Positions 1 to 8,555 are shown, numbered from the stretch's first letter. The stretch: DNA of 64,000 nucleotides from CAWAYR01 sp050250875 (GCA_050250875.1 JBFWNV010000016.1:1-64000), one strand, 5' to 3'. Made by a program: numbers and translations. The notes: generated by a model not told the origin, from the sequence alone.

Positions 1-716
1 AGCAGTTCGGGGTGGTCCTTGACCCACTTGCGCAGGCCGATGTCCATCCGCTCCTCGTCGCCCTCGGCGACGACGATCAGGTTGACCGGCAACTTGCCGT
101 GCACCGCCTTGATGGCGCGGAAGGCGTTCAGCTGTGACATCTGCGGGCCCTTGGAGTTGGTGGCGCCGCGGCCGATCATCACCTTCTTGTAGGGCGCCTG
201 CTCGACGATGCGGCCCTCGAACGGCGGGTACTGCCAGGCGTCGGGCTGGGTGACCGGCATCGTGTCGTACATCCAGTAGATGAGCACCGTCTTCTCGGCG
301 CCCTCGTCGCACTTGGCGTAGACCACGGGGTTGCCCGGCGTGCCGTACTCGGTGATGCCGACGTCGTAGACCTGCGTCTGCTGGCAGCCCAGTTCGTCGA
401 AGAAGCCTTTCACCATCTCGGCCGTCTCGGGGATGCCCTCGCCCGAGTTCGAGATGCTCGGCTGCTGGATCCACTTCTGCAGGTTGACCACGTGGGCGTC
501 GATGTTCTCGTCGATGTGCGCGAACACCTTCTGCACGTCGGGCGGCACCTGGCTCAGGTCGGGCTTGATCTCGGTCTCGCCGTCAGGCTTGATGCCGAGC
601 GCCGGCGTCGCCGCCGCCGTCTGCTGGGCCGGCGTGGCGGCCGGCGCCGCCGGCTGCTGACAGGCCGCCGCCGCGAACGCGGCCGCACACATGAACGACA
701 GATAGACCCTGCGCAT
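1..716 (-). CDS. M20-family exported metallohydrolase, copy 1 (N-terminal part; runs off left edge)
   Basis: N-terminal part of an exported M20/M25/M40-type hydrolase; the rest lies beyond the left edge. The start at 716 has GGGAGG about six bases upstream, better than an ATG six bases earlier. The protein opens with a lipoprotein signal (MRRVYLSFM..., lipobox ending AAAC). It aligns without net gaps to 1781-2496, so it is a tandem duplicate of the next gene; the mature domains are nearly identical while the signal and linker have diverged. The segment where M20 enzymes carry HxD reads YWMYDTMP, and the GRGxxDxKG motif reads GRGATNSKG, so two usual metal ligands are replaced here as in copy 2. 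EGDEE is kept. Substrate unknown. Confidence 0.88.
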   Translation of the reverse strand, partial: MRRVYLSFMCAAAFAAAACQQPAAPAATPAQQTAAATPALGIKPDGETEIKPDLSQVPPDVQKVFAHIDENIDAHVVNLQKWIQQPSISNSGEGIPETAEMVKGFFDELGCQQTQVYDVGITEYGTPGNPVVYAKCDEGAEKTVLIYWMYDTMPVTQPDAWQYPPFEGRIVEQAPYKKVMIGRGATNSKGPQMSQLNAFRAIKAVHGKLPVNLIVVAEGDEERMDIGLRKWVKDHPEL

Positions 717-798
717 CGTCATCCTCCCTACCATCCCGACACTCAGCCGCTGGCCGCCAAGTCCCTGGCCGCCAGCCGCTGGTCCCCAGCCGTTTGTA

Positions 799-2496
799 CT
801 AATTCGTCGTCGCCCTGGATGCCGCCGGCGGCACCTGGCCGGCGAACGCGTACGCCGCCACCACGATCGACTTCTCGGCGCCGGCCATGCCCAGGACGTT
901 GCCGGTGCCCTCGATCACCCAATACTCGTTGGCGGCGTGCGCGCGGGCCCCGTGACCGCCACCGCCGCTGACGATCGGCACGCCCTTGAACGGCGAGACC
1001 TTCTCGCCGACCTCGCCGTTGCCGAAGAGATAGGCCGGCCAGTAGCCGCCGGCCGCGGCGCCGCCGCCGCCGATGCCCCAGTCGTCGCGCAGCTGGCCGT
1101 GCGGGATGCGCATGACCTCGTAGGCCCGCTTCATCGCTCGTCCGGCGTCGTGATCGGAGTTCATCAGCGCCCACGGCACGTCGCCGATCAGCTTGACCTC
1201 GACGTCCTTGTAGCCGTTCCTGTCGAGCTGGGCGCGCAGCTTCTTGACGATGTCCGGGCCCGTCATGTTGGGCACGTAGCGGAAGTTGTGCTTCGAGGTG
1301 ATCTTGTTGGGCAGGATGGCGCCGGCGCCGCCGGCGTACATGTTGCCGCCCCAGATGCCGTCGAGGTTGAACGACGTGCCGTAGCGCTGCGTGCGCAGCA
1401 CCTGATATGGGTCGTCGTACATGAATCGCGCCACACCGAGGTTCTCGGCCGCCACCTTGAGATCGGTGTTCTTGGCGGCGGCCCGCAGCGACGCCTCCTG
1501 CTGCGGCGTGAGCGGCTGAATGCCCTCGAAGAAGCCGTCGATGAGCGGCGTGTTGCCGTCGTCGCTGACCAGCGAGGCCAGCATCTTGACGTGCCGCCAC
1601 GCCGGGCTGTCGGTGCCGCGCTTGTTGCTGCCGTGGATGTCCGACACCGTCGGCCCGCGCCCCCACGCCGTGCCCGAGGTGGTCAGCTCGACGTAGACGC
1701 AACCCTCCGAGCCGCCGCCGAAGCCGCCATTGCCGCTCGGCGACTGGCTGCCGAACCGGATCATCCCGTCGGCGCCTTCGAGCAGTTCGGGGTGGTCCTT
1801 CACCCACTTGCGCAGGCCGATGTCCATCCGCTCCTCGTCGCCCTCGGCGACGAAGATCAGGTTGACCGGCAGCTTGCCGTGCACCGCCTTGATGGCGCGG
1901 AACGCGTTCAGCTGCACCATCTGCGGGCCCTTGGAGTTGGTGGCGCCGCGGCCGAACATCACCTTCGGGAACTTGCCGTGCGGGACGATCCGGCCCTCGA
2001 ACGGCGGATGTTCCCACGCATCGGGCTGGGTGATCGGCATCGTGTCGTACATCCAGTAGATGAGCAGCGTCTTCTCGGCGCCCTCGTCGCACTTGGCGTA
2101 GACCACCGGGTTGCCCGGCGAGCCGTACTCCGTGATGCCGACGTCGAAGACCTGCGTCTGCTGGCACCCCAGCTCGTCGAAGAACCCCTTCACCATCTCG
2201 GCGGTCTCGGGAATGCCCTCGCCCGAATTCGAGATGCTCGGCTGCTGAATCCATTCCTGCAGATTGGTGACGTGCTGATCGATGTTCTCGTCGATGTGCG
2301 CGAACACCTTCTGCACGTCGGGCGGCACCTGGCTCAGGTCAGGAGCGACCTCGTCGGCGCCGAGCGGCCGGATGCCGAGCGCGGGCGCATTGGCGGCGGG
2401 CGCCGACGCCGCACCCGACGACGGCGTCGACGCGGGCTGCGAACAGGCGACGGTGAACGCGATCAGCGGCAGGGAGAGGAAGGACACCCGGCGCAT
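799..2496 (-). CDS. M20-family exported metallohydrolase, copy 2 (complete, 565 aa)
   Basis: Complete 565-residue M20/M25/M40-type hydrolase, likely a periplasmic or lipid-anchored peptidase or amidase. I start it at 2496 rather than an upstream ATG at 2586 because MRRVSFLSL... begins a lipoprotein signal (lipobox TVAC) and AGGAG lies just upstream. Seen: the EGDEE metal/catalytic segment, a central dimerisation-type region, and a C-terminal GGGGHGARAH segment matching the last metal-binding His. The HxD motif is replaced by MYD and the bridging Asp of GRGxxDxKG by Asn. Family membership is secure from overall layout; peptidase activity is not, given the replaced ligands. It follows copy 1 head to tail, with only an 82-bp gap. 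Confidence 0.9.
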   Translation of the reverse strand: MRRVSFLSLPLIAFTVACSQPASTPSSGAASAPAANAPALGIRPLGADEVAPDLSQVPPDVQKVFAHIDENIDQHVTNLQEWIQQPSISNSGEGIPETAEMVKGFFDELGCQQTQVFDVGITEYGSPGNPVVYAKCDEGAEKTLLIYWMYDTMPITQPDAWEHPPFEGRIVPHGKFPKVMFGRGATNSKGPQMVQLNAFRAIKAVHGKLPVNLIFVAEGDEERMDIGLRKWVKDHPELLEGADGMIRFGSQSPSGNGGFGGGSEGCVYVELTTSGTAWGRGPTVSDIHGSNKRGTDSPAWRHVKMLASLVSDDGNTPLIDGFFEGIQPLTPQQEASLRAAAKNTDLKVAAENLGVARFMYDDPYQVLRTQRYGTSFNLDGIWGGNMYAGGAGAILPNKITSKHNFRYVPNMTGPDIVKKLRAQLDRNGYKDVEVKLIGDVPWALMNSDHDAGRAMKRAYEVMRIPHGQLRDDWGIGGGGAAAGGYWPAYLFGNGEVGEKVSPFKGVPIVSGGGGHGARAHAANEYWVIEGTGNVLGMAGAEKSIVVAAYAFAGQVPPAASRATTN

Positions 2497-2606
2497 CGGC
2501 TTCTCCTGGACGCCCGCCTGTCGGACAGTCGGCAGCGGGACTGCCGCATTGAAACCGTGCGGCGCCTGGATGTCAATGCCGTTCATGCGAAGATGCGGCC
2601 GATCTC

Positions 2607-3947
2607 ATGGCGCTGATGAGCAGGCGCGATGCGCAGCGGACGCTGATCGGCGCGGCCGGCGGCTGGTGGCTGTCGGCGTGCGGTGGCGTTCCGACGGCGT
2701 CGCCACCGATCACGACGGCACAAGCCGGCGAAGGATACGTTCGTCTCTCGTTGTCTCTGGCGCGCCATCAGCCCTCGCTGGTCGAGACCTGGCTCGGTCC
2801 GGCGGCGTGGGGTGACGGCACGAGAGAGCCGGTTGCGGCGATCGTCGCTCGTCTCGGCGAACTGCAGCAGGCGATGACCGCGATGTCGCCGCCGGCCGAC
2901 GACGACGAGCTGGCCAGACGGCGCTATCTCACCAGCCAGCTGCGCGCCCTGGCGGTCGCCGCCGGCCGGTTGTCGGGCGCCAGCGCGTCCTTCGCCGACG
3001 AGGCCGAGCGAGCGCTCGGCGTCCGTCCGCCCGCACGGGAGGCCGCCGCGCTCGACGGTCTGCGTCAGGAACTGTCCGAACGCCTCCCCGGTCGCGGGTC
3101 GCTGGCCGACCGCCATGCCGCGTTCCGCGCCGCGCACGCCGTGCCGGCGGCGCGGGTCGAAGCCGCCTTCGCGGCCGCCGTGGCGTGGTGCCGCGAGGCG
3201 GCGCGGCCGCTGCTGCCGCTGCCGGCCGGCGAGGCGATCACGCTGCGCGCCGCCGACGAGCGCGGCTGGGCGGCGTTCTCGCGCCCGCACGACGCTCGCA
3301 CCTCCGACGTGTGGGTGGCGCGCGGCGGCGGCTCCGACGTCGCCCACCTGCTGCAGCTCGCCGCGCACGAGGGCACCCCGGGGCATCACGCGCAGCACGT
3401 GCTGGCCATGGCCGCCCTCGTCGAATCCCGCGGCTGGACCGAGCGCGCGCTCACGCCGGCGTTCGGTCCGCACCGCGTCCTGGCCGAGGGCGGGGCCGAG
3501 GCCGGCGCTGAGCTGCTGCTGCCGCTCGACGTGCGCGAGCGGATCTGCGCCGACGTGCTGCTGCCCGCCGCCGGGCAGCGGCGGGCGCTGGCGCCACAGC
3601 TGGTCAGGGTGGAGCGGCTGGTGGCGGCGCTCGACCTGGAGGTGGCGCACATCGCCGCCGACTACCTGGATACCTCGCTCGGCACCGAAGCGGCGTCGGC
3701 GCGTCTGCGCGACGAGGCGCTGGTGCTCGATCCGGCCGGGATGCTCGCCTTCATCGAGCGTCAGCGCTCGCGGGTGCTCGCCTATCCGCTCGGACGGCGG
3801 CTGGTCGGCACGGCGCTGGCGGCGGTGCCCGCCGAGACCCGCTGGCGGCGTTTCGCGGCGATCTCGACCCTGCTCGACGCCGATCCGCCGCCCGGCGCGC
3901 TCGCGCAGCGGCCGGCGACGACCTCGCCGGGGGCCGATCGGAAATAA
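2607..3947 (+). CDS. DUF885-type HExxPGHH metallopeptidase-like lipoprotein
   Basis: 446-residue protein with HEGTPGHH at residues 254-261, the zinc-binding HExxPGHH signature of the DUF885 family, predicted gluzincin-type peptidases. The N-terminus has a twin-arginine-like start (SRRDAQRTLIG) running into a lipobox-like SACGG, so it is probably exported and lipid-anchored; a start at 2616 is equally possible. The remainder is mostly alpha-helical and Ala-rich, as in the family. Its stop codon overlaps the next start by one base (TAATG), making it the first gene of a plus-strand operon with a PAP2-like protein, an amidohydrolase and a nitrilase-like enzyme. It is transcribed divergently from the M20 pair. 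Substrate unknown. Confidence 0.78.
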   Translation: MALMSRRDAQRTLIGAAGGWWLSACGGVPTASPPITTAQAGEGYVRLSLSLARHQPSLVETWLGPAAWGDGTREPVAAIVARLGELQQAMTAMSPPADDDELARRRYLTSQLRALAVAAGRLSGASASFADEAERALGVRPPAREAAALDGLRQELSERLPGRGSLADRHAAFRAAHAVPAARVEAAFAAAVAWCREAARPLLPLPAGEAITLRAADERGWAAFSRPHDARTSDVWVARGGGSDVAHLLQLAAHEGTPGHHAQHVLAMAALVESRGWTERALTPAFGPHRVLAEGGAEAGAELLLPLDVRERICADVLLPAAGQRRALAPQLVRVERLVAALDLEVAHIAADYLDTSLGTEAASARLRDEALVLDPAGMLAFIERQRSRVLAYPLGRRLVGTALAAVPAETRWRRFAAISTLLDADPPPGALAQRPATTSPGADRK

Positions 3948-4567
3948 TGCGTGCCACCATGGCCAGCCTCCGCCCTCTCCTGCTCGTCGCGGTCGCGATC
4001 ACGCTCGTCGTCGGCCTGCAGGCCCGCCTGCTGCCCTATCTGCCCGGGGACGTCGCGGTGGCGCAGACGTTCCAGGCGCTGTCTCCCGGAACCGCGTGGG
4101 TCGCGCCGATGGTGAGTACCGCCACCGCACCGGCCAAGTTCATCCTGATGGCCATCGCGCTCCTCGGCGCGTGGCGGCTGGCCGGTCCGCGGGCGCTGCT
4201 GGTCGTCGCGGCGGCGATCGCGCTCGAGCAGGCCTTCGGCGAGTCGAGCAAACTGCTCTTCGGGCGGCCGCGGCCCTCGCGCGAGCTGGTGGCGGTGATG
4301 GGCAATCCGATCGGGCTGTCGTTCCCGTCCACGTTCATGACGCTCTACAGCGTCACGATCGGCGCGCTCGTCGTGCTGGCCTGGCGGATGAAGCCCTCGA
4401 CGACGCGGACGAGCGTCCTCGTCGCCGCGGCCGTCGTGCTGTTCCTGGCGGCGGCGGCGCGCATCGTGCCCGGCGCACACTGGCCGAGCGACGCCTTCGG
4501 CACGCCGGCCATCCTGCTGCCCTGGCTGGCCGTCGCCTTCGACGCGGCGGGGACGCCCCGGCGCTGA
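3947..4567 (+). CDS. PAP2-like membrane protein with altered central motif
   Basis: 206-residue integral membrane protein of the phosphatidic acid phosphatase type 2 superfamily, which normally dephosphorylates lipid phosphates. Motif 1 is KLLFGRPRP (102-110). Motif 3 is ARIVPGAHWPSD, with the nucleophile-type His at 178 and Asp at 182. Motif 2, normally PSGH, reads PSTF at 127-130, so the general-acid His is Phe. About five hydrophobic segments fit the fold. The ATG overlaps the previous stop by one base, implying translational coupling. It may be inactive or use another residue; the fold call is firmer than the activity. Confidence 0.8.
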   Translation: MRATMASLRPLLLVAVAITLVVGLQARLLPYLPGDVAVAQTFQALSPGTAWVAPMVSTATAPAKFILMAIALLGAWRLAGPRALLVVAAAIALEQAFGESSKLLFGRPRPSRELVAVMGNPIGLSFPSTFMTLYSVTIGALVVLAWRMKPSTTRTSVLVAAAVVLFLAAAARIVPGAHWPSDAFGTPAILLPWLAVAFDAAGTPRR

Positions 4568-4604
4568 CGTTCCGCCCATCATGGGATTCGAGGCTCCGCC
4601 ACCG

Positions 4605-6344
4605 ATGCCCACCCGCCCGTTCGCAGTCGCCGTCCTTCCGCTCGTGCTCGCCGCCTGCGCCGCTCAGCCGGCTCCGCCCGCGGCCGATCTGGTGCTCGTC
4701 AACGCCCGGACCTACTCGCTGAGCTGGCCGGATCCCGCGGCTGACGGCACGCCGGCGACCGGCGCGCCGCACGACGGGTCGGGCTGGCGGCCCGACGCCG
4801 AGGCCGTGGCCATCACCGCCGGCCGGATCACCGAGGTGGGTGGGCGCGCGGCCATCGAGGCGCGGCGCGGCCCATCGACCCGGGTGATCGACCTGGGCGG
4901 GGCGACGCTGCTTCCGGGTCTGGTCGAGGCCCACGCCCACGTGCTAGAGCTCGGCGCCAAGCTCGAGGCCGTGGACCTGGTCGGCGCCGCCACCGAGGCC
5001 GAGGCGGTCGCCCGCGTGGCCGCCTACGCGGCGAGGGCGCCGAAGGGCCAGTGGATCACCGGGCGCGGGTGGGACGAAGGGGCGTGGGCCAACCGCTATC
5101 CCGACTGGCGCATGCTCACCGCGCAGGTGCCCGACCATCCGGTCGTCCTCTACTCGCTGCACGGCTTCGCGATCTGGGTCAACCGGCCGGCGCTGGACGC
5201 CGCCAAAGTGACCCGGACCACGGCCGCGCCGGTCGGCGGCGACATCCGCAGGGACGCCCGCGGCGAGCCGACCGGCATCTTCCTGAATCGGGCGACCACG
5301 GTGATGACCGGCGCCGTCCCGCCGCCGACGCCGGCCGACGTCGAGCGCCAGCTGCTGGCCGGCCTCACCGAGTTGGCGCGCTCCGGCTACACCGCCGTCC
5401 ACGATGCCGGCGTGGATCGGGCGATGCTGAACGGCTACCTCGCCCTCGACCGCCGCGGCCAGCTGCCCATCCGCGTCTACGTCATGCTGTCGGCCCGCGA
5501 CCCGGAGTTGTGCCGCGAGTGGGAAGCCAGGGGGCCGCAGGGCGCGCCGGGCGACAAGCTCGTCGTGCGCGCGGTCAAGGCCTATTACGACGGCGCGCTC
5601 GGCTCGCGCGGCGCGCGCCTGCTGGCCGACTACAGCGATCAGCCGGGGCATCGCGGCCTGAGCGGCGCCGGCTACGGCTTCGACCAGGAGGTGGTGGCGC
5701 GGATGATGCGCGCCGGCTTCCAGGCGGGCGTCCATGCCATCGGCGACGCCGGGAATCGCGAGTCACTCGACTTCCTCGAGGCGGTGATGCTGGCCGACGA
5801 ACGGGCGCGCCAGGGCCGACACCGCATCGAGCACGCCCAGGTCGTCAGTTCCGCCGACCTTCGCCGATTCGGGGCGCTGGGCATCCTCGCCTCGATGGAA
5901 CCGCCGCATGCGGTCGAAGACAAGGGCTGGGCCGAAGCCCGCGTCGGCCCCGAGCGCATCACGGGCGCCTACGCCTGGCGATCGCTGCGCCAGGCCGGGG
6001 CGCGGCTGATCTTCAACTCGGACCTCACCGGGTCGGATCACGACATCTTCTACGGCCTGCACTCGGCGATCACCCGGCAGGACAAGGAGCGACAGCCGGC
6101 CGGTGGCTGGTACCCCGAGCAGCGGATGACTCCGGAGGAGGCCGTGCGGGGCTACAGCGCCTGGGCGGCCTACGCGTCGTTCGCAGAAGCCGAGGCGGGA
6201 CGGATCGCCGCCGGCCGCCTCGCCGACCTGTCGGCACTGTCGCTCGACCCGTTCACCGTCGGCGCCACCGAACCGGGGGCGCTGCTCGGCGGCACGGTGC
6301 GCCTCACGATGGTGGGCGGCGCGGTGGCCTACGAGGGGCGCTGA
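4605..6344 (+). CDS. YtcJ-type amidohydrolase, lipoprotein
   Basis: Amidohydrolase-3 (YtcJ-like) metal-dependent hydrolase of about 579 residues. I prefer the ATG at 4605, which gives a clean lipoprotein signal (MPTRPFAVAV... lipobox AAC); an ATG at 4581 would add eight residues before it. Seen: the N-terminal beta-sandwich strand (DLVLVNARTYSL), PGLVEAHAH for the HxH metal pair, a GVHAIGD segment, HRIEHAQ, and FNSDLTGSDHD for the terminal metal Asp. The family hydrolyses amide or ester bonds of small molecules; the substrate cannot be read from sequence. It sits 37 bp after the PAP2-like gene and 15 bp before the nitrilase-like gene. Confidence 0.86.
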   Translation: MPTRPFAVAVLPLVLAACAAQPAPPAADLVLVNARTYSLSWPDPAADGTPATGAPHDGSGWRPDAEAVAITAGRITEVGGRAAIEARRGPSTRVIDLGGATLLPGLVEAHAHVLELGAKLEAVDLVGAATEAEAVARVAAYAARAPKGQWITGRGWDEGAWANRYPDWRMLTAQVPDHPVVLYSLHGFAIWVNRPALDAAKVTRTTAAPVGGDIRRDARGEPTGIFLNRATTVMTGAVPPPTPADVERQLLAGLTELARSGYTAVHDAGVDRAMLNGYLALDRRGQLPIRVYVMLSARDPELCREWEARGPQGAPGDKLVVRAVKAYYDGALGSRGARLLADYSDQPGHRGLSGAGYGFDQEVVARMMRAGFQAGVHAIGDAGNRESLDFLEAVMLADERARQGRHRIEHAQVVSSADLRRFGALGILASMEPPHAVEDKGWAEARVGPERITGAYAWRSLRQAGARLIFNSDLTGSDHDIFYGLHSAITRQDKERQPAGGWYPEQRMTPEEAVRGYSAWAAYASFAEAEAGRIAAGRLADLSALSLDPFTVGATEPGALLGGTVRLTMVGGAVAYEGR

Positions 6345-6359
6345 CCGGCGCCGGCAACG

Positions 6360-7148
6360 ATGGCCACGGTGCGGATCGCTCTCGCCAACGTCGCGGTGCC
6401 GTCCTCGCCGCACGACGCGCTGGCGCGCGCCGGCGCCGCGATCGCCGAGGCCGGGCGCGAGGGCGCGCTGGTCGTCTGCTTTCCCGAGTGCTACGTGCCG
6501 GGCTACCGCTGGCCCGGCCGGCCGGCGCCGCCGCCCGATCCGGTCTGGCTCGAGCGCGCATGGACGGCGGTGGGGGACGCGGCGCGGACGTCGCGCGTCA
6601 CCGTGGTGCTGGGCACCGAGAGGGTCACGGCCGACGGGCTGCTGATCAGCGCGCTGGTCGTCGGCCCCGACGGATCGCGGCTCGGCTGGCAGGACAAGGT
6701 GCAGATCGATCCGTCCGAGGAAGCCGTGTATGCGGCGGCCGGAGACCAGCGCCATCTCTTCACCGCCGGGCCGCTGACGTTCGGCATCGCCATCTGCCAC
6801 GAAGGCTGGCGGTATCCCGAGACCGTGCGCTGGGCGGCGCGGCGCGGCGCGCAGGTGGTGTTCCATCCCCACGCGCACGTCGCTGAACCCGGCAGCTATC
6901 GGCCGACGGTCTTCGCCGATCCGGCCAACACCTTCCACGAGAAGGCGCTGCTCTGCCGCGCCGCCGAGAACACGATCTACATCGCCGCGGTGAACGCGGC
7001 GAGCGAGGGCTCGGGGACGACGTCGGCGGTGATCCGGCCGGACGGCACGGTGCAGGCCTGGCAGCCCTACGGACGGTCCGGCCTGCTCGTCGCCGACCTG
7101 GATCTGTCGCTGGCGACTGGCCTGCTGGCATCGCGCTGCCGATACTGA
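6360..7148 (+). CDS. Carbon-nitrogen hydrolase (nitrilase superfamily)
   Basis: 262-residue cytoplasmic enzyme of the nitrilase/amidase superfamily, hydrolysing C-N bonds of amides, carbamates or nitriles. The catalytic triad is visible: Glu43 in CFPECY, Lys113 in WQDKVQ and Cys146 in AICHEGW. Length and the C-terminal dimer-type strand region (RSGLLVADLDL) fit a stand-alone amidase such as N-carbamoyl amidase or omega-amidase-like proteins. It is the last gene of the plus-strand operon starting at 2607, 15 bp after the amidohydrolase; an amidohydrolase followed by a C-N hydrolase suggests sequential breakdown of a cyclic or N-acyl amide, which is inference. It ends 12 bp from a convergent gene. 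Confidence 0.88.
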   Translation: MATVRIALANVAVPSSPHDALARAGAAIAEAGREGALVVCFPECYVPGYRWPGRPAPPPDPVWLERAWTAVGDAARTSRVTVVLGTERVTADGLLISALVVGPDGSRLGWQDKVQIDPSEEAVYAAAGDQRHLFTAGPLTFGIAICHEGWRYPETVRWAARRGAQVVFHPHAHVAEPGSYRPTVFADPANTFHEKALLCRAAENTIYIAAVNAASEGSGTTSAVIRPDGTVQAWQPYGRSGLLVADLDLSLATGLLASRCRY

Positions 7149-7160
7149 CTGGGGCCCGAC

Positions 7161-8090
7161 CTACGCCATCGCCGGCGGGCCGCCCTTGACGAACGGCGAC
7201 AGCACGGTGGCGACGAATTCGTGGATCGGTGTCGGCACGCCCTTCTCGCGGCCCAGGCGGACGACGGCGCCGCTCAGCCACGGCAGCTCGAGCGGCCGCT
7301 GCCGCTCGAGGTCCGAGAGCATCGACGACTGCGCCTGCGGCGGCATGCCGCGCATCATCGCCAGCACCTCGTCCATCACGCCGTCGACGAGCGGCACGCC
7401 GTGCGCGCGGCCGACGGCGATGGTCTCCCAGGCGGCACGCTCGAGCATCGCCATCAGCTCGGGCTGGGCGCGCAGCACGCCGAGCGGCGAGCGGGTGATC
7501 GCCGTCATGGCGCTGAACACGCTGAGCCGCGCGAACTTCGACCACTGATCGACCAGGATGTGCGGGCTGGCGGTGAAGCCGAAGCCGGCGCGATCGGCGG
7601 CCGCCTTCAGCGCCAGCAGCCGCGGCGACATCGCGCCGTCGAGTTCGCCGACGATGAGCGCGTCGAGCGCGGTGTGGCGGATCGTCCCCGGCGGATCGAT
7701 CACCGCGGCCACGTAGGCGACGCCCCCGGCGGTGTGCGCGCGGCCGACGTGGCGGGCGACGATGTCCACCGCATCGACGCCGTTCTGCAGCGTGACCACC
7801 ATCGTGTCCGGGCCGATGAGCGGCGCCAGCTGCGCCGCCGACGCCTCGGCGTCGTAGAGCTTCACGGTGAAGAACACCACGTCGGCCGGGCCGAGGTCGG
7901 CCGGATCGGCGCTGGCCGTGACCGGGGTGATGTGCGCATCGCCCTTCGGACTCACCAGCCGCAGCCCGTCGCGCCGCAGTGCCTCGAGATGCGCTCCGCG
8001 GGCCACGAACGACACGTCGCACCCGGCCTGCGCGAGCCGGCCGCCGAAGTAGCCGCCGACCCCGCCGGCGCCGAACATCACGATTTTCAT
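7161..8090 (-). CDS. Ketopantoate reductase-like 2-dehydropantoate 2-reductase family protein
   Basis: 309-residue NADP-dependent reductase of the ApbA/PanE family, which in its classic role reduces ketopantoate to pantoate for coenzyme A synthesis. The start at 8090 (MKIVMFGAGGVGGYFGG) places the Rossmann GxGxxG directly at the N-terminus; the open frame extends further upstream only through a repeat element. Seen: FTVKLYDA with the family Lys, TLQNGVD with the Asn-Gly pair, and a C-terminal helical domain containing the DQWSKFARLS segment with the catalytic-type Lys. Family members are often paralogues with unknown substrates, so I do not assign panE. It lies downstream of a cupin and ferritin, separated by the palindromic element at 8112-8243. 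Confidence 0.85.
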   Translation of the reverse strand: MKIVMFGAGGVGGYFGGRLAQAGCDVSFVARGAHLEALRRDGLRLVSPKGDAHITPVTASADPADLGPADVVFFTVKLYDAEASAAQLAPLIGPDTMVVTLQNGVDAVDIVARHVGRAHTAGGVAYVAAVIDPPGTIRHTALDALIVGELDGAMSPRLLALKAAADRAGFGFTASPHILVDQWSKFARLSVFSAMTAITRSPLGVLRAQPELMAMLERAAWETIAVGRAHGVPLVDGVMDEVLAMMRGMPPQAQSSMLSDLERQRPLELPWLSGAVVRLGREKGVPTPIHEFVATVLSPFVKGGPPAMA

Positions 8091-8111
8091 GTCGGACCTT
8101 TCGCTGGCGAG

Positions 8112-8243
8112 GATCAGGGACCAGGGACCGGGACCAGGGAAAGGACAGCGGACGATGCCGACGTCACGCCGGGCCTCCGGAACTCGAGCGTCAGTTCCGT
8201 TTGAGGTCTTTCCCTGGTCCCTGGTCCCCGGTCCCCGGTCCCA
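8112..8243. repeat. Composite intergenic palindrome of GGGACC words with a 21-bp core
   Basis: The left arm (about 8112-8141) is built from GGGACCAGGGACC-like words. The right arm (about 8205-8243) is its inverted counterpart with GGTCCCTGGTCCCC words. About 63 bp separate the arms. The left edge of the right arm contains the core GTTCCGTTTGAGGTCTTTCCC at 8194-8214 (given in two parts: GTTCCGTTTGAG then GTCTTTCCC). A core identical at 18 of 21 positions recurs at 45412-45432 inside another palindrome. The element overlaps the 3' end of the cupin gene. It behaves like a REP/BIME-type element; no transposase is nearby. Confidence 0.75.
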
Positions 8244-8544
8244 GCCTGATCGCATCCAGACTCACCACCGGCTCGTCGCCGACCACCGTGGCGGTGTGCC
8301 GCCGACCGCGCGGGATCTCCACCCAGTCGCCCGGGCCGAGTTGCGCCATGTGGCCGGAAATCACCAGCCGGAAGCGACCGCTGACCACGGCGTCGATCTT
8401 GTCCACGTCGTGGGCGTGGTCCGGGAAGCGCGTGCCGGGCGGATAGACGTAGCGCGCCACCACGTAGCCGAGCGACTCCAGCCGGGCGGTGAGCGCCGCC
8501 TCGGTGCACGGCCCGTCGGCAGGATTCCAGTGATGGACGCGCAC
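8191..8544 (-). CDS. Small single-domain cupin; C-terminal tail encoded by the repeat
   Basis: 117-residue single cupin. The core reads FPDHAHDVDKIDAVVSG...GPGDWVEIPRGRRHTA, giving the two beta-barrel motifs with likely metal-binding His residues. A GTG at 8544 is the likely start, 11 bp after the upstream ferritin stop. No clear Shine-Dalgarno is seen, so coupling to ferritin translation is plausible. The final residues after the barrel (roughly LGPGTGDQGPGKDLKRN) come from the right arm of the 8112-8243 palindrome, showing the element has overwritten or extended the gene end. Function unknown; small cupins bind metals or sugars, or act as isomerases. Confidence 0.75.
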   Translation of the reverse strand: MRVHHWNPADGPCTEAALTARLESLGYVVARYVYPPGTRFPDHAHDVDKIDAVVSGRFRLVISGHMAQLGPGDWVEIPRGRRHTATVVGDEPVVSLDAIRLGPGTGDQGPGKDLKRN

Positions 8545-8555
8545 CGCGGGAGGGG

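Noticed and set aside
937..2616. Long plus-strand open frame opposite the second M20 gene
   Set aside because: Arg/Ala/Val-rich, antisense to a clear signal-bearing hydrolase; a GC-rich shadow frame.
7161..8255. Extended start of the ketopantoate-reductase-like gene at 8255
   Set aside because: The added residues translate a palindrome and precede the Rossmann start; 8090 fits the fold.
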